Origin: CAWJLS01 sp963843755
GTDB taxonomy: Bacteria > Acidobacteriota > Thermoanaerobaculia > Multivoradales > DATKCC01
Direction: 5' to 3'
Assembly: GCA_963843755.1 (NCBI GenBank)
Contig: CAWJLS010000007.1
Coordinates: forward strand, 434,001-498,000
DNA: 64,000 nt
The notes beneath the pieces are model-generated. The model searched no databases. It had not been told where the DNA came from and saw nothing but the letters and a program-made list of their open reading frames with translations. This document shows positions 17,691 through 25,375 of this stretch, piece by piece (positions within the stretch are counted from its first letter, which is position 1; each line of letters opens with the position of its first letter). A program made the translations under genes and the position numbers.

Positions 17691-18505
17691 CGCTGGCGGA
17701 GCTCGCTGGTTACTTGAAAGACCTGGCCGTCCTCGAGCCGCAGGGCAGTCAGCCGCTCGCCCCAGGCGCAGCCGGTGTCGAGGGCCCGGACCCCCGGCGC
17801 GATGCGCAGGCCGAGGGCCGCCCAGTGGCCGAAGACGACCGTGTGATCGGCACTCTTGCGCCCGGGAACCTCGTGCCAGGGGAGGGCGTCCGCGGGCGCC
17901 TCCCAGGGGGCGCCGGTGAAGTCACCCCGGGGGGTGCCGCGGTGGTCGATCGTCCGGATGAGCGTGAACACGGCGAGCGCCCGGTCGCGGCGCTCGCCGC
18001 GGGTGAAGTCCGAGCGCCAACGGCGTGGCGGCACGGCGTAGCGGTCGAGGAGGCACTTCGCCCCGGGGGCGCGCAGGGCGTCCTCGACCTCGCGTGCCAG
18101 CCCTTCGGCCTCGTCGACCGTCCACTGGGGCAGCAGGCCGGCATGGACGAGGACGGTGTCCCCGTCCCGGTGGAGGAGCGGGCGCCGGTAGAGCCAGTCG
18201 ACGAGCTCGGCCCGGTCCGGCGCATGGAGAACCCCGTCCAGGGTGTCGCGCGGCCGCGGGTCGGCGCCGTCGGCCCGGGCCAGCAGGTGGACGTCGTGAT
18301 TGCCGAGGACGGAGACGAAACGTTCGCCGAGCTCCTGCTCCTTGCGGCGGGCCCAGCGTAGGACGCCGGCCGAGTCCGGGCCCCGGTTGACCAGGTCACC
18401 CACCATCCAAAGCCGATCGGTCGCGGCGTCGAAGGGCAGGCGATCGAAGAGCGCCTCCAGGGTGTGAAGGCAGCCGTGGATGTCGCCGATGACGTACGTG
18501 AACAT
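17687..18505 (-). CDS. apaH: Symmetrical bis(5'-nucleosyl)-tetraphosphatase (ApaH-like phosphoesterase)
   Basis: 272 residues, the usual ApaH length. It would hydrolyse diadenosine tetraphosphate to two ADP in the cytoplasm, limiting this stress alarmone. Metallophosphatase signatures are present in order: GDIHGC (residues 7-12), GDLVNRGPDS and GNHDVH. The C-terminal VVFGHWAALGLR and ALDTGCAWGERLTALRL are diagnostic of ApaH. ATG 18505 gives the canonical start MFTYVIGDIHG. It overlaps the following serine hydrolase gene by 4 bp. Confidence 0.92.
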   Translation of the reverse strand: MFTYVIGDIHGCLHTLEALFDRLPFDAATDRLWMVGDLVNRGPDSAGVLRWARRKEQELGERFVSVLGNHDVHLLARADGADPRPRDTLDGVLHAPDRAELVDWLYRRPLLHRDGDTVLVHAGLLPQWTVDEAEGLAREVEDALRAPGAKCLLDRYAVPPRRWRSDFTRGERRDRALAVFTLIRTIDHRGTPRGDFTGAPWEAPADALPWHEVPGRKSADHTVVFGHWAALGLRIAPGVRALDTGCAWGERLTALRLEDGQVFQVTSELRQR

Positions 18506-18634
18506 GGTCTCGATCGGTCTCGGTCAGGGTCGGTCAGGGTCGGGGTCGAGAGGCGTGCGCGCGGGGCGGCTGCGGGGAGCGGCGCCTGCTGCCGCTCCCG
18601 GAGCCCCCGGTGGAGTCCTCGAAGCCCTCGGAGT

Positions 18635-19144
18635 CTATTTGAGGATGGCGCGGACGTCGTTCCACCGGGAGCGGGCCCGGGCGAACTCCCGGTGGGTGAA
18701 CCCGAGCTCGCTGGCGATCTGGCGGATGCGGTTCTCTTCGGCCGATGAGATGGAGCCGTCGGCGGCGGAGATCTCGAACAGGCACGACAGGAGCTCCTTG
18801 CGCTGGTCCCGGTCGGCCACCTCGGCGAACTCTCGGGTCGCCAGGAAGTGCTCGGTGCCGCCGGAGCGCAGGCTGTGCTCGACCGCGACGTCGACGGCCA
18901 TCGTCGCCTCGGCCGGTTCGAGCTGGCCGAGCGCGGCGATGATCTCCGCCATCTTGGAGCGCTCCGCCGCGCTGATGTCGAGGTCCGCGTGGGCGACCCG
19001 GGAGAGGACGACGGCGAACGCCGCGACGTAGCGGGCGCGCTCCGGGCCGAGGCGCTCGAGGCGCGCCGCGATCTCCTGGACCGCTCCCGGAGGGGTACGG
19101 GCACCAGCCCGCTGGAAGCCGAGAAGCTCGAGGAGCGAAGGCAT
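18635..19144 (-). CDS. TerB-like protein
   Basis: 169-residue helical protein of the TerB / DjlA-N type. The conserved acidic pattern appears twice, in AHADLDISAAERSKM and ISAADGSISSAEENRIRQIA, as in TerB domains that bind metal or proteins. No membrane segment. The family is linked to tellurite resistance and membrane-associated stress complexes, but no other ter genes are nearby, so the role is open. Follows the M23 peptidase gene with a 25-bp gap in the same direction. Confidence 0.75.
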   Translation of the reverse strand: MPSLLELLGFQRAGARTPPGAVQEIAARLERLGPERARYVAAFAVVLSRVAHADLDISAAERSKMAEIIAALGQLEPAEATMAVDVAVEHSLRSGGTEHFLATREFAEVADRDQRKELLSCLFEISAADGSISSAEENRIRQIASELGFTHREFARARSRWNDVRAILK

Positions 19145-19169
19145 GACGCGTCAGTTTACCCGCTCCGCC

Positions 19170-20672
19170 TCACGGCTGCTTCGGCGGGGCGAAGGCGTCT
19201 CCCAGCTTGGCCGCGATCCGGTCGCGAATCCACGAACCGTCCCACCACTCGACGGGAGTCACCGGCTCGCCGTCGATCATCATGGTGAAGTGGAGGTGGT
19301 CGCCGCCAGCGAGCCCGGTGGAGCCGGTCAGCCCGAGTGTCTGGCCGCGCTCGACGTGCTGGCCCTCCTCGACCGCGATCGACGACAGGTGGCTGCACAG
19401 GCTCATCAGCCCATAGCCGTGATCGAGGACGACGGTGTTGCCGTAGATCCCGAAGTAGCGGGCGAGCAGGACGATGCCGTCGTTGGCGGCCGGCACCTCG
19501 TCGTGGCGGGTCGAGGCGAGGTCGAAGCCCAGGTGGGTCTGGTGGTCGACCGGCTTGCCGTCGAAGACGTACGTCCGGCGGTCCGCGAACTGGGACATCA
19601 CCTGGCCGCCGGGCAGCGGCAGGAACGGCCGGTGCCAGAGGAGCTCGGGCGTCGAGCGCTCGGAGAGCGCGCGCAGCTCGTCGGCGTCCTCGGCCCGGAG
19701 CGCGCCGTTGATCTCCAGGTAGTTGTCGAGCAGGCTGCCGCGATCCTCGAGACCCGGCGTCTGGTCCATGATCTCCGGCACCACCTTGGCCATGAACGAC
19801 TCGCTCAACCGGATCGTGTCCCGGTGGGGCGGCCGCGGAAACCACTGGTCGACGAACGCGACCTCCGACTCGTTGCCCAGGGGGTCGGCCGCCACCAACC
19901 GCAATCCCGCGGGGTCCTCCAGGTCGTGGGGCGCGGCGAACAGGGCGAACCGCTCGCCGGCATCGCCGCCGGGCAGCGGGTATCCGGGGAAGAAACGGAC
20001 GGTCGGAGCGGCCGTTTCGTCACCGTCCGCGCCCTCCGCCCGGTCGGGCGTCCGGTCCGGAGCCCGATCCGGAGTCAGGGTCACCCGCACCCCGTCGCGC
20101 CCGCCGTCGGCGAGCGCCGAGGCGTCCACCCGGTAGACCACGACGCCGCTGCCGCCCTGGGCCACGTAGTGCTGGTGGGAGAGCACGGTGACCAGCGGCG
20201 GCCGGAGGTCCACCGGCAGGACCAGCTCTTCGCTGACCGGCGCCGGGCTCCGCAGCAGGCTGCCCGCCCGTTCGGCGACCACCCGCACCGTGGCGTCCCC
20301 CTCGCGCAGGTCGTCGACGGTCTGCGGGCCGGCGGTGACGTCGAACGTGTCGTCGGTGGCGCGCGGGCCCCAGAAGGCCCAGAAGGGGCGCGGTCCCGGG
20401 TAGGTGCGCTCCTCGAGGACGGTCGTCTCGTCGCCCTGGACCAGCTCCACGCGGGCACCGGCGAGGCCGCGGGACGGCTCGGACAGGTGGATGGTGACCT
20501 TCGTGCCGGCCCGGCCGATGCCGGGGCGGGCGGCCTCGAGGGTGGCGTGCGGGGTGCCGGTGCGCAGCCAGGCGAGGGCGGCCAGGGCGCCGGCGGCGAG
20601 AACGGCGACGACAAGAATCAGGCGGAGCGGACCGCCGCCGGAGCGGCGGCCGCTGTCGAGCTGAGAACGCAT
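19170..20672 (-). CDS. Membrane-anchored M23 peptidase
   Basis: 500 residues. A basic N-terminus and one hydrophobic segment (LRLILVVAVLAAGALAALAWL) place the rest in the periplasm. The middle is a beta-rich region with no recognised domain. The C-terminal M23 (LytM) domain has the zinc ligands in HQTHLGFDLAST and HLHFTMM with the sequence GSTGLAGGDH before it, so it should be an active peptidoglycan endopeptidase. ATG 20672 is preceded by GAGGAG. Downstream of the DUF2911 gene (47-bp gap) and probably in an operon with the two-component system. Confidence 0.88.
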   Translation of the reverse strand: MRSQLDSGRRSGGGPLRLILVVAVLAAGALAALAWLRTGTPHATLEAARPGIGRAGTKVTIHLSEPSRGLAGARVELVQGDETTVLEERTYPGPRPFWAFWGPRATDDTFDVTAGPQTVDDLREGDATVRVVAERAGSLLRSPAPVSEELVLPVDLRPPLVTVLSHQHYVAQGGSGVVVYRVDASALADGGRDGVRVTLTPDRAPDRTPDRAEGADGDETAAPTVRFFPGYPLPGGDAGERFALFAAPHDLEDPAGLRLVAADPLGNESEVAFVDQWFPRPPHRDTIRLSESFMAKVVPEIMDQTPGLEDRGSLLDNYLEINGALRAEDADELRALSERSTPELLWHRPFLPLPGGQVMSQFADRRTYVFDGKPVDHQTHLGFDLASTRHDEVPAANDGIVLLARYFGIYGNTVVLDHGYGLMSLCSHLSSIAVEEGQHVERGQTLGLTGSTGLAGGDHLHFTMMIDGEPVTPVEWWDGSWIRDRIAAKLGDAFAPPKQP

Positions 20673-20719
20673 CAAGACTCCTCGGTCTTCTCGGTGGGCT
20701 TCGGGGGCGGCGCAGACTC

Positions 20720-21622
20720 CTAGTGAGCGGGCTCGTCGCGCCAGCCGTCGATTTCGTCTCGGAGGGCTTGCAGATAGGGTGCCTGGGGCGGCTGCTCCAT
20801 GCCTTCGGCCGCCTTCAGTGCCTCCTGGCCGACCTCGATGGCCTGGGCGTGGTCGCCGGTCGCGGCCAGCAGGCGGGCTTTGGCGGCCAGGTTCCAGAAG
20901 TTGCGCTCGAGCGCCAGCGACGCTTCGACCCAGTGCATCGCCTGGTCGAGGTGCTTGCCGCTCTCGAGGGCGTAGGTCGCCGCCCGGTAAGGGTACTGCC
21001 AGCGCACCACCGCGTCGAGGTTGGCCATGACCCGGGCGTCGAGGTCGACGGAGACGTGGAACGGCACCGCCAGCCGGTCCCAGCGGAGCACCGCGTCGGC
21101 GGAGTCGTCGGCCAGGTTCTCGAAGCCGTACTCGAGCCACTCGTGCCTCGGCGCCTCGTGGGGAGTGACCTCGACGCGCAGCGCGTCGTTGTCCTGCGAG
21201 TAGTCGAACGCCCCCCAGGAATCGGCGACCTTGGAGAAGATGATCGTCCAGGACCTGGCCCCGGGGATCATCATCAGCCCGTAGGTGCCCGCGGATAGCG
21301 GTTTGCCTTCGATCATCACGTCGTCGGTGGCGGTGAAGGTGGTGCGGTCGTTGGCGCCGGCGCGCCAGACCTTGTCGTAGGGCACGAGGCCGCCCCAGAT
21401 GGTCCGTCCCTTGACGCCGGGGCGGTGGTAGCGGATGGTCACCTCGGTGACGCCGATGGTCTGGGTGACGCTGGCGGCCTGGCTGGTCCGCGGCATGTCG
21501 AGCTGGGCCGCGGCCGGGCCGGCGACCAGCAGCGCCAGCAGGGCGGCGCTCAGCAGGGCGGCCGGACGTCCGGACGGCGTGGCGGGGCGGGTTCCAGCGC
21601 GGTGTGCGGGGTGCGCTCTCAT
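20720..21622 (-). CDS. DUF2911 domain exported protein
   Basis: 300 residues with a signal peptide ending around GPAAAQ. The DUF2911 region (VTIRYHRPGVKGRTIWGGLV, then DKVWRAGANDRTTF and GTYGLMMIP) occupies residues 50-190. The C-terminal 100 residues are TPR-like helices (YALESGKHLDQAMHWVEASL). The function of DUF2911 is unknown; the proteins are common in periplasmic or secreted sets of Bacteroidota and Acidobacteriota. It follows the response regulator by 41 bp, so it may be a target or partner of that system. Confidence 0.85.
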   Translation of the reverse strand: MRAHPAHRAGTRPATPSGRPAALLSAALLALLVAGPAAAQLDMPRTSQAASVTQTIGVTEVTIRYHRPGVKGRTIWGGLVPYDKVWRAGANDRTTFTATDDVMIEGKPLSAGTYGLMMIPGARSWTIIFSKVADSWGAFDYSQDNDALRVEVTPHEAPRHEWLEYGFENLADDSADAVLRWDRLAVPFHVSVDLDARVMANLDAVVRWQYPYRAATYALESGKHLDQAMHWVEASLALERNFWNLAAKARLLAATGDHAQAIEVGQEALKAAEGMEQPPQAPYLQALRDEIDGWRDEPAH

Positions 21623-21663
21623 GGGGCTCCTCTCTTCAGGGAGGTCGTGGAGATCGATCGGTT

Positions 21664-22404
21664 TCAGGGCACGAAACGGTAGCCGGCGCCGCGCACGGTG
21701 TGGATGTGGCGCGGGCGCCAGGAGTTCTCTTCGAACGCCTTGCGCAGGGCGAGGATGACGTTGTCGACCACGCGGGTGTTCGGGTGGTCCGGCAGCTCCC
21801 AGACCTCGGCCAGGAGCTCGCGGCGGCTGATCACCTGGTTCGGCCGGCGGGCGAAGATCTTCATCACCGCCAGCTCCTTCTTCGAAAGCTCCACCTCGCC
21901 GGCCAGGGTCTGGGCGCGCCAGCTCGAGAAGTCGACCCAGAAGTCGCCGAAGGCGAAGCGTCCCTCGCCCGGGTCGGCGGTCTCGGCCTCGTCGGCCTCC
22001 GCGGAGTCGGTCCGGGTGCGCGACCAGCTCTGGCGCCGGAGCAGCCCCTCGACCCTCGCCAGCAGCTCGGCCAGGTCGAACGGCTTGACCATGTAGTCGT
22101 CGGCGCCGACCTTGAGGCCGTAGACCACGTCGTCCGGCTGGCTGCGGGCGGTCAGCATCAGGACCGGGGTGAAGTCGCGCGCCTGGCGCAGGCGCTGGCA
22201 GACTTCGAAGCCGTCCACCTCGGGCAGCCGCACGTCGAGCAGGATCAGGTCGTAGCCGCCCGGCTCGGCGATCTCGAGCGCCTGGCGGCCGTCGGTGGCC
22301 AGGTCGACCCGCCACCCCTTGCGCTCCAGGTTGAGGACCAGTCCTTGGGCGATCGCCTCTTCGTCCTCGACCACCAGGATGCGCGGCCCGTCGGCGGGGT
22401 TCAC
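21664..22404 (-). CDS. OmpR-family response regulator
   Basis: 246 residues. The receiver domain has Asp57 as phosphorylation site in LILLDVRLPEVDG, an acidic pocket VEDEE and the conserved Lys in MVKPFD. A 30-residue acidic linker follows, then a winged-helix DNA-binding domain (VELSKKELAVMKIFARRPNQ through HIHTVRGAGYRFVP). ATG overlaps the end of the histidine kinase gene by 4 bp, so the pair is co-translated, in the order kinase then regulator. Likely controls the DUF2911-M23 genes downstream, by proximity only. Confidence 0.93.
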   Translation of the reverse strand: MNPADGPRILVVEDEEAIAQGLVLNLERKGWRVDLATDGRQALEIAEPGGYDLILLDVRLPEVDGFEVCQRLRQARDFTPVLMLTARSQPDDVVYGLKVGADDYMVKPFDLAELLARVEGLLRRQSWSRTRTDSAEADEAETADPGEGRFAFGDFWVDFSSWRAQTLAGEVELSKKELAVMKIFARRPNQVISRRELLAEVWELPDHPNTRVVDNVILALRKAFEENSWRPRHIHTVRGAGYRFVP

Positions 22405-23387
22405 GACACCTCCCGTTCCCGGGCCGTGCCGTCGTCGCGGGGCGGCCGTTCGAAGTGGAGCCGGGGGAGCTCGATGCGGAAGCGGGTGCCGGGCCGGCCT
22501 TCGTGGGAGAAGGCGTGGACCGAGCCGCCCATCTCACGCACCAGCCCGGAGACGATGAACAGCCCCAGGCCGGTGCCCTTGCGCCGTCCGTCCACCTGCC
22601 GGCCGGCCTGGTAGAAGCGGTCGAAGATCTTCGGCAGCTCCTTCTTCGGGATGCCGACGCCGTCGTCGTCGACCTCGATCACCGCCAGGTCGTCGTCGGC
22701 GGTCACCGTGCAGCGAACCTCACCGTCCGCGGTCGAGAAGCGGGTGGCGTTGTCGATCAGGTTGTCCATCAACCGGCGCAGCGCGTCCTCGGTGGCGCCG
22801 ACGGCGGCGTCGGTCTCGACCCGGGTGGACAGCCGCACGCCGTGGGCCTCGGTCCGTGGGCGGACCTCCTCGAAGTACCCGGGGAAGAACTCGCCGAGGG
22901 CGATCGGCTCGAGCGAGAGCTGCTTCTTGCGCGCCACCAACCGGCTCGACTCGAGCACGTCGTCGACCAGGGCCGCCATCCGGTCGGACTGCTGGAGGAT
23001 GAACCCGAGCGAGCGGTCGAGCTGGGCCGGGTCGACGTCGCCTTCCTGGAGCGTCTGGGCGTGGAGCTTGATCGCCGCCAGCGGCGACTTGAGCTCGTGG
23101 GTGACCGTCGAGATGAACTCCTCCTGCTTGCGGGCGTAGCGGTGCTCGGCGACCCGGGTGGCGAGCTGGGAGGTGAGCTCGATGATCAGCAGGGCCGCCA
23201 GGCCGCAACCGACCGCCAGCACCACCCAGTGGACGTTGCCCACCGGCACGCCGACCCGGTCGGCCAGGTCGTTGATCCGCGCCCGCGCCTGGATGGTGTA
23301 GGAGACCCACACCACCAGCAGAGCGATCGCGACCAGGATGGAGACGACGTAGCTGACGACGATGCGGGTGCGGCGGATGGGGATCAC
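22401..23387 (-). CDS. Sensor histidine kinase
   Basis: 328 residues. Two transmembrane segments (about 9-30 and 53-72) flank a very short 20-residue periplasmic loop, so it probably senses membrane or intramembrane signals. HisKA has the phosphoacceptor His97 in STVTHELKSPLAAI. The ATPase domain contains DNLIDNATRFS (N box), VDDDGVGIPKKELPKIFDRFY and GTGLGLFIVSGL (G boxes). GTG 23387 is chosen because ATG alternatives would remove the first membrane helix, and because TACGAT lies 6 nt upstream. Overlaps its regulator by 4 bp. Confidence 0.9.
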   Translation of the reverse strand: MIPIRRTRIVVSYVVSILVAIALLVVWVSYTIQARARINDLADRVGVPVGNVHWVVLAVGCGLAALLIIELTSQLATRVAEHRYARKQEEFISTVTHELKSPLAAIKLHAQTLQEGDVDPAQLDRSLGFILQQSDRMAALVDDVLESSRLVARKKQLSLEPIALGEFFPGYFEEVRPRTEAHGVRLSTRVETDAAVGATEDALRRLMDNLIDNATRFSTADGEVRCTVTADDDLAVIEVDDDGVGIPKKELPKIFDRFYQAGRQVDGRRKGTGLGLFIVSGLVREMGGSVHAFSHEGRPGTRFRIELPRLHFERPPRDDGTAREREVS

Positions 23388-23393
23388 CCGGAG

Positions 23394-23399
23394 ATCGTA
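23394..23399 (-). promoter_or_regulatory. -10-like element of the kinase/regulator operon
   Basis: TACGAT on the minus strand ends 6 nt before the GTG start at 23387, which would make the transcript leaderless. No Shine-Dalgarno sequence is present. Confidence 0.35.
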
Positions 23400-23603
23400 C
23401 CGTGCCCTCCGGCCCGCTGCCCATCTCTCCTCATCTCCCCGGGGACCTTCGTCAGGACCCCCGTGACGGTCGGCGGAGGGCGGTGACGAAAGCCTGACAG
23501 AGGATTGACTCTCCGCGGATGGTGTTTTCGCGGGCCGCCCCCGACAATGGAGCCCGCCCGCAGACCGTTGATCGTTCACCCGCTGACGAGGACACCCCGC
23601 TCC

Positions 23604-24470
23604 ATGATCGAGTTCGAAGGACACCCGGAAATCCGGTGGAACGTGAAGATCGTTCCGTTCATCCTGGCCCACCTCGCCTGTCTCGCCGCCTTCTGGCTGC
23701 CCGTCTCCTGGGGGCTCGTCGCCCTCTGCGCCGGGATGTACCTGGTCCGGATGTTCGGCATCACGGCCGGCTTCCACCGCTACTTCTCCCACCGCAGCTT
23801 CAAGACCGGCCGGGTCTTCCAGCTCGTCCTCGCCTGCATGGGGATGTTCTCCTTCCAGAAGGGTCCGCTCTGGTGGGCCGCCCACCACCGCCACCACCAC
23901 CGCGCGAGCGACCAGTCGGACGACCTCCATTCGCCGGGCCGCCACGGCTTCCTCTGGGCGCACGTCGGCTGGATCCTCACCGACAAGCACGACGACACCG
24001 ACTACGAGCGGATCGCCGACTTCGCCAAGTACCCGGAGATGGTCTGGCTCAACGAGCACCACCTGGTGCCCGGCGTCGCCCTGGGGGCGGTGCTGTTCGC
24101 CGTCGGCGGCCTGCCGGCGCTGCTCTGGGGGCTGTTCATCCCGACCGTGCTCACCTGGCACGCCACCTTCGCCATCAACAGCCTGACCCACATGTTCGGC
24201 CGGCGGCGCTACGCCACCACGGACGACAGCCGCAACAGCCTGCTGCTGGCGCTGGTCTGCCTGGGCGAGGGCTGGCACAACAACCACCACTACTACAAGA
24301 GCTCCACCCGCCAGGGGTTCTACTGGTGGGAGATCGACCTGACCTACTACGCCCTGCGGGCGCTGGCGGCGTTGGGTGTCGTCTGGGGCCTCAAGGACGT
24401 TCCCGAGCACGTGCGCGAGTCCAACCGCGTCGACCGTGCCGGGGCGCTGGCCGAACGGCCGGCGGCGTAG
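23604..24470 (+). CDS. Acyl-CoA/fatty acid desaturase (delta-9 type)
   Basis: 288-residue integral-membrane di-iron desaturase that introduces a double bond into saturated acyl chains and so adjusts membrane fluidity. The three histidine boxes are HRYFSH (58-63), HHRHHH (94-99) and HNNHH (225-229), in the spacing of stearoyl-CoA desaturase-like enzymes. There are four hydrophobic segments. ATG 23604 (MIEFEGHPEI) matches the usual start; an in-frame ATG at 23547 would add 19 unremarkable residues. A TTGACT hexamer at 23505-23510 might be a -35. Divergent from the histidine kinase. Confidence 0.92.
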   Translation: MIEFEGHPEIRWNVKIVPFILAHLACLAAFWLPVSWGLVALCAGMYLVRMFGITAGFHRYFSHRSFKTGRVFQLVLACMGMFSFQKGPLWWAAHHRHHHRASDQSDDLHSPGRHGFLWAHVGWILTDKHDDTDYERIADFAKYPEMVWLNEHHLVPGVALGAVLFAVGGLPALLWGLFIPTVLTWHATFAINSLTHMFGRRRYATTDDSRNSLLLALVCLGEGWHNNHHYYKSSTRQGFYWWEIDLTYYALRALAALGVVWGLKDVPEHVRESNRVDRAGALAERPAA

Positions 24471-24507
24471 GGAGGCCCTGGCTGTCGCCGTGGAAGAATC
24501 GCGGCCG

Positions 24508-24936
24508 ATGGAGTGGGTCGCGAAACCGTTCGGCGAGCTGGCTCTCGAGGAGCTCTACGGCGTCCTCCGCCTCCGGGCGGAGGTGTTCGTCGTCGAGCAG
24601 GCGTGCACCTACCAGGATCTCGACGGGCTCGACCGGGCGGCGGTCCACCTGGCCGGGGTGGAGGAGGGCGCGCTCGTCGCCTATGCCCGGTGGTACGAGG
24701 AGGGAGATCACGTCCGGCTCGGGCGGATCGTCACCAGCCCCCGGGTCCGCGGCCGGGGCCTCGGCCGGAGGCTGGTGACGGAAGCGCTCCAACGGATCGC
24801 GGACGAGCACCCCGGACGGCCGGTGCTCATCCACGCGCAGGCCTACCTCGAAGGCTTCTACCGCGGGCTCGGCTTCGAGCGCCGCGGCGAGCCGTTCGAG
24901 GAGGACGGGATTCCGCACGTGGCGATGATCGCCTGA
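24508..24936 (+). CDS. ElaA-like GNAT N-acetyltransferase
   Basis: 142 residues, cytoplasmic. The N-terminal LRLRAEVFVVEQACTYQDLD is the ElaA signature. The acetyl-CoA loop is RIVTSPRVRGRGLGRRLV (about residues 74-91), and YLEGFYRGLGFERRGEPFEE completes the fold. The substrate is not known for this family. It lies 37 bp after the desaturase in the same direction and ends 22 bp from a convergent gene. Confidence 0.88.
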   Translation: MEWVAKPFGELALEELYGVLRLRAEVFVVEQACTYQDLDGLDRAAVHLAGVEEGALVAYARWYEEGDHVRLGRIVTSPRVRGRGLGRRLVTEALQRIADEHPGRPVLIHAQAYLEGFYRGLGFERRGEPFEEDGIPHVAMIA

Positions 24937-24958
24937 CCGGCCGCCACGCCCGCGCCGA

Positions 24959-25324
24959 CTATCCCGTCCAGCCGGCGCCTCCGCTCTTGCCTTCGTTTTC
25001 GATCTGCGGGTCGCTCGAGATCACTTTGCTCTTGCCGGTGCCGTCGCTGACCTTGGCGTACACCGTGTAGCTGAACAGCTCCTTCGTGGTGTTGGCGTTG
25101 GTGGCGATCCACTCCCCTTTGTTGTTGCTGGTGTCTTCGTGCGGGATGCCGATGGCGCAGCCGTCGCCGACCGGGTCCGCGAAGCCGATGTACTGGATCT
25201 CGAGGTTGCCCGACGGAACCCAGCGGATGGTCGGTTCCTCGTCCATCGCCGCGACTCCCCGATCCGGCGAGATCTTGAGCTTGGTTTCCGAGAAGATCGA
25301 AACTTGAAGCTTCAGCTCTGACAT
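24959..25324 (-). CDS. Short protein of unknown function downstream of the kinase gene
   Basis: 121 residues, not recognised. It is hydrophilic, starts MSELKLQVSIFSETKLKISP and has alternating beta-type sequence with a Gly-rich end. No signal peptide or membrane segment is seen. A strong Shine-Dalgarno (GAAAGGAG) lies 8 nt before ATG 25324. It follows the large Ser/Thr kinase gene by 51 bp on the same strand. Its base composition is slightly less GC-rich than its neighbours. It might be a partner or substrate of the kinase, but nothing in the sequence shows this. Confidence 0.7.
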   Translation of the reverse strand: MSELKLQVSIFSETKLKISPDRGVAAMDEEPTIRWVPSGNLEIQYIGFADPVGDGCAIGIPHEDTSNNKGEWIATNANTTKELFSYTVYAKVSDGTGKSKVISSDPQIENEGKSGGAGWTG

Positions 25325-25375
25325 TCTGATGACTCCTTTCGTGGTGCTCGATGACAGGGTGTTCGGACCGGGCTC

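Noticed and set aside
18510..18560. Short direct repeats of GGTCAGGGTC between the apaH and terB-like genes
   Set aside because: Simple low-complexity sequence; no hairpin, promoter or gene could be supported.
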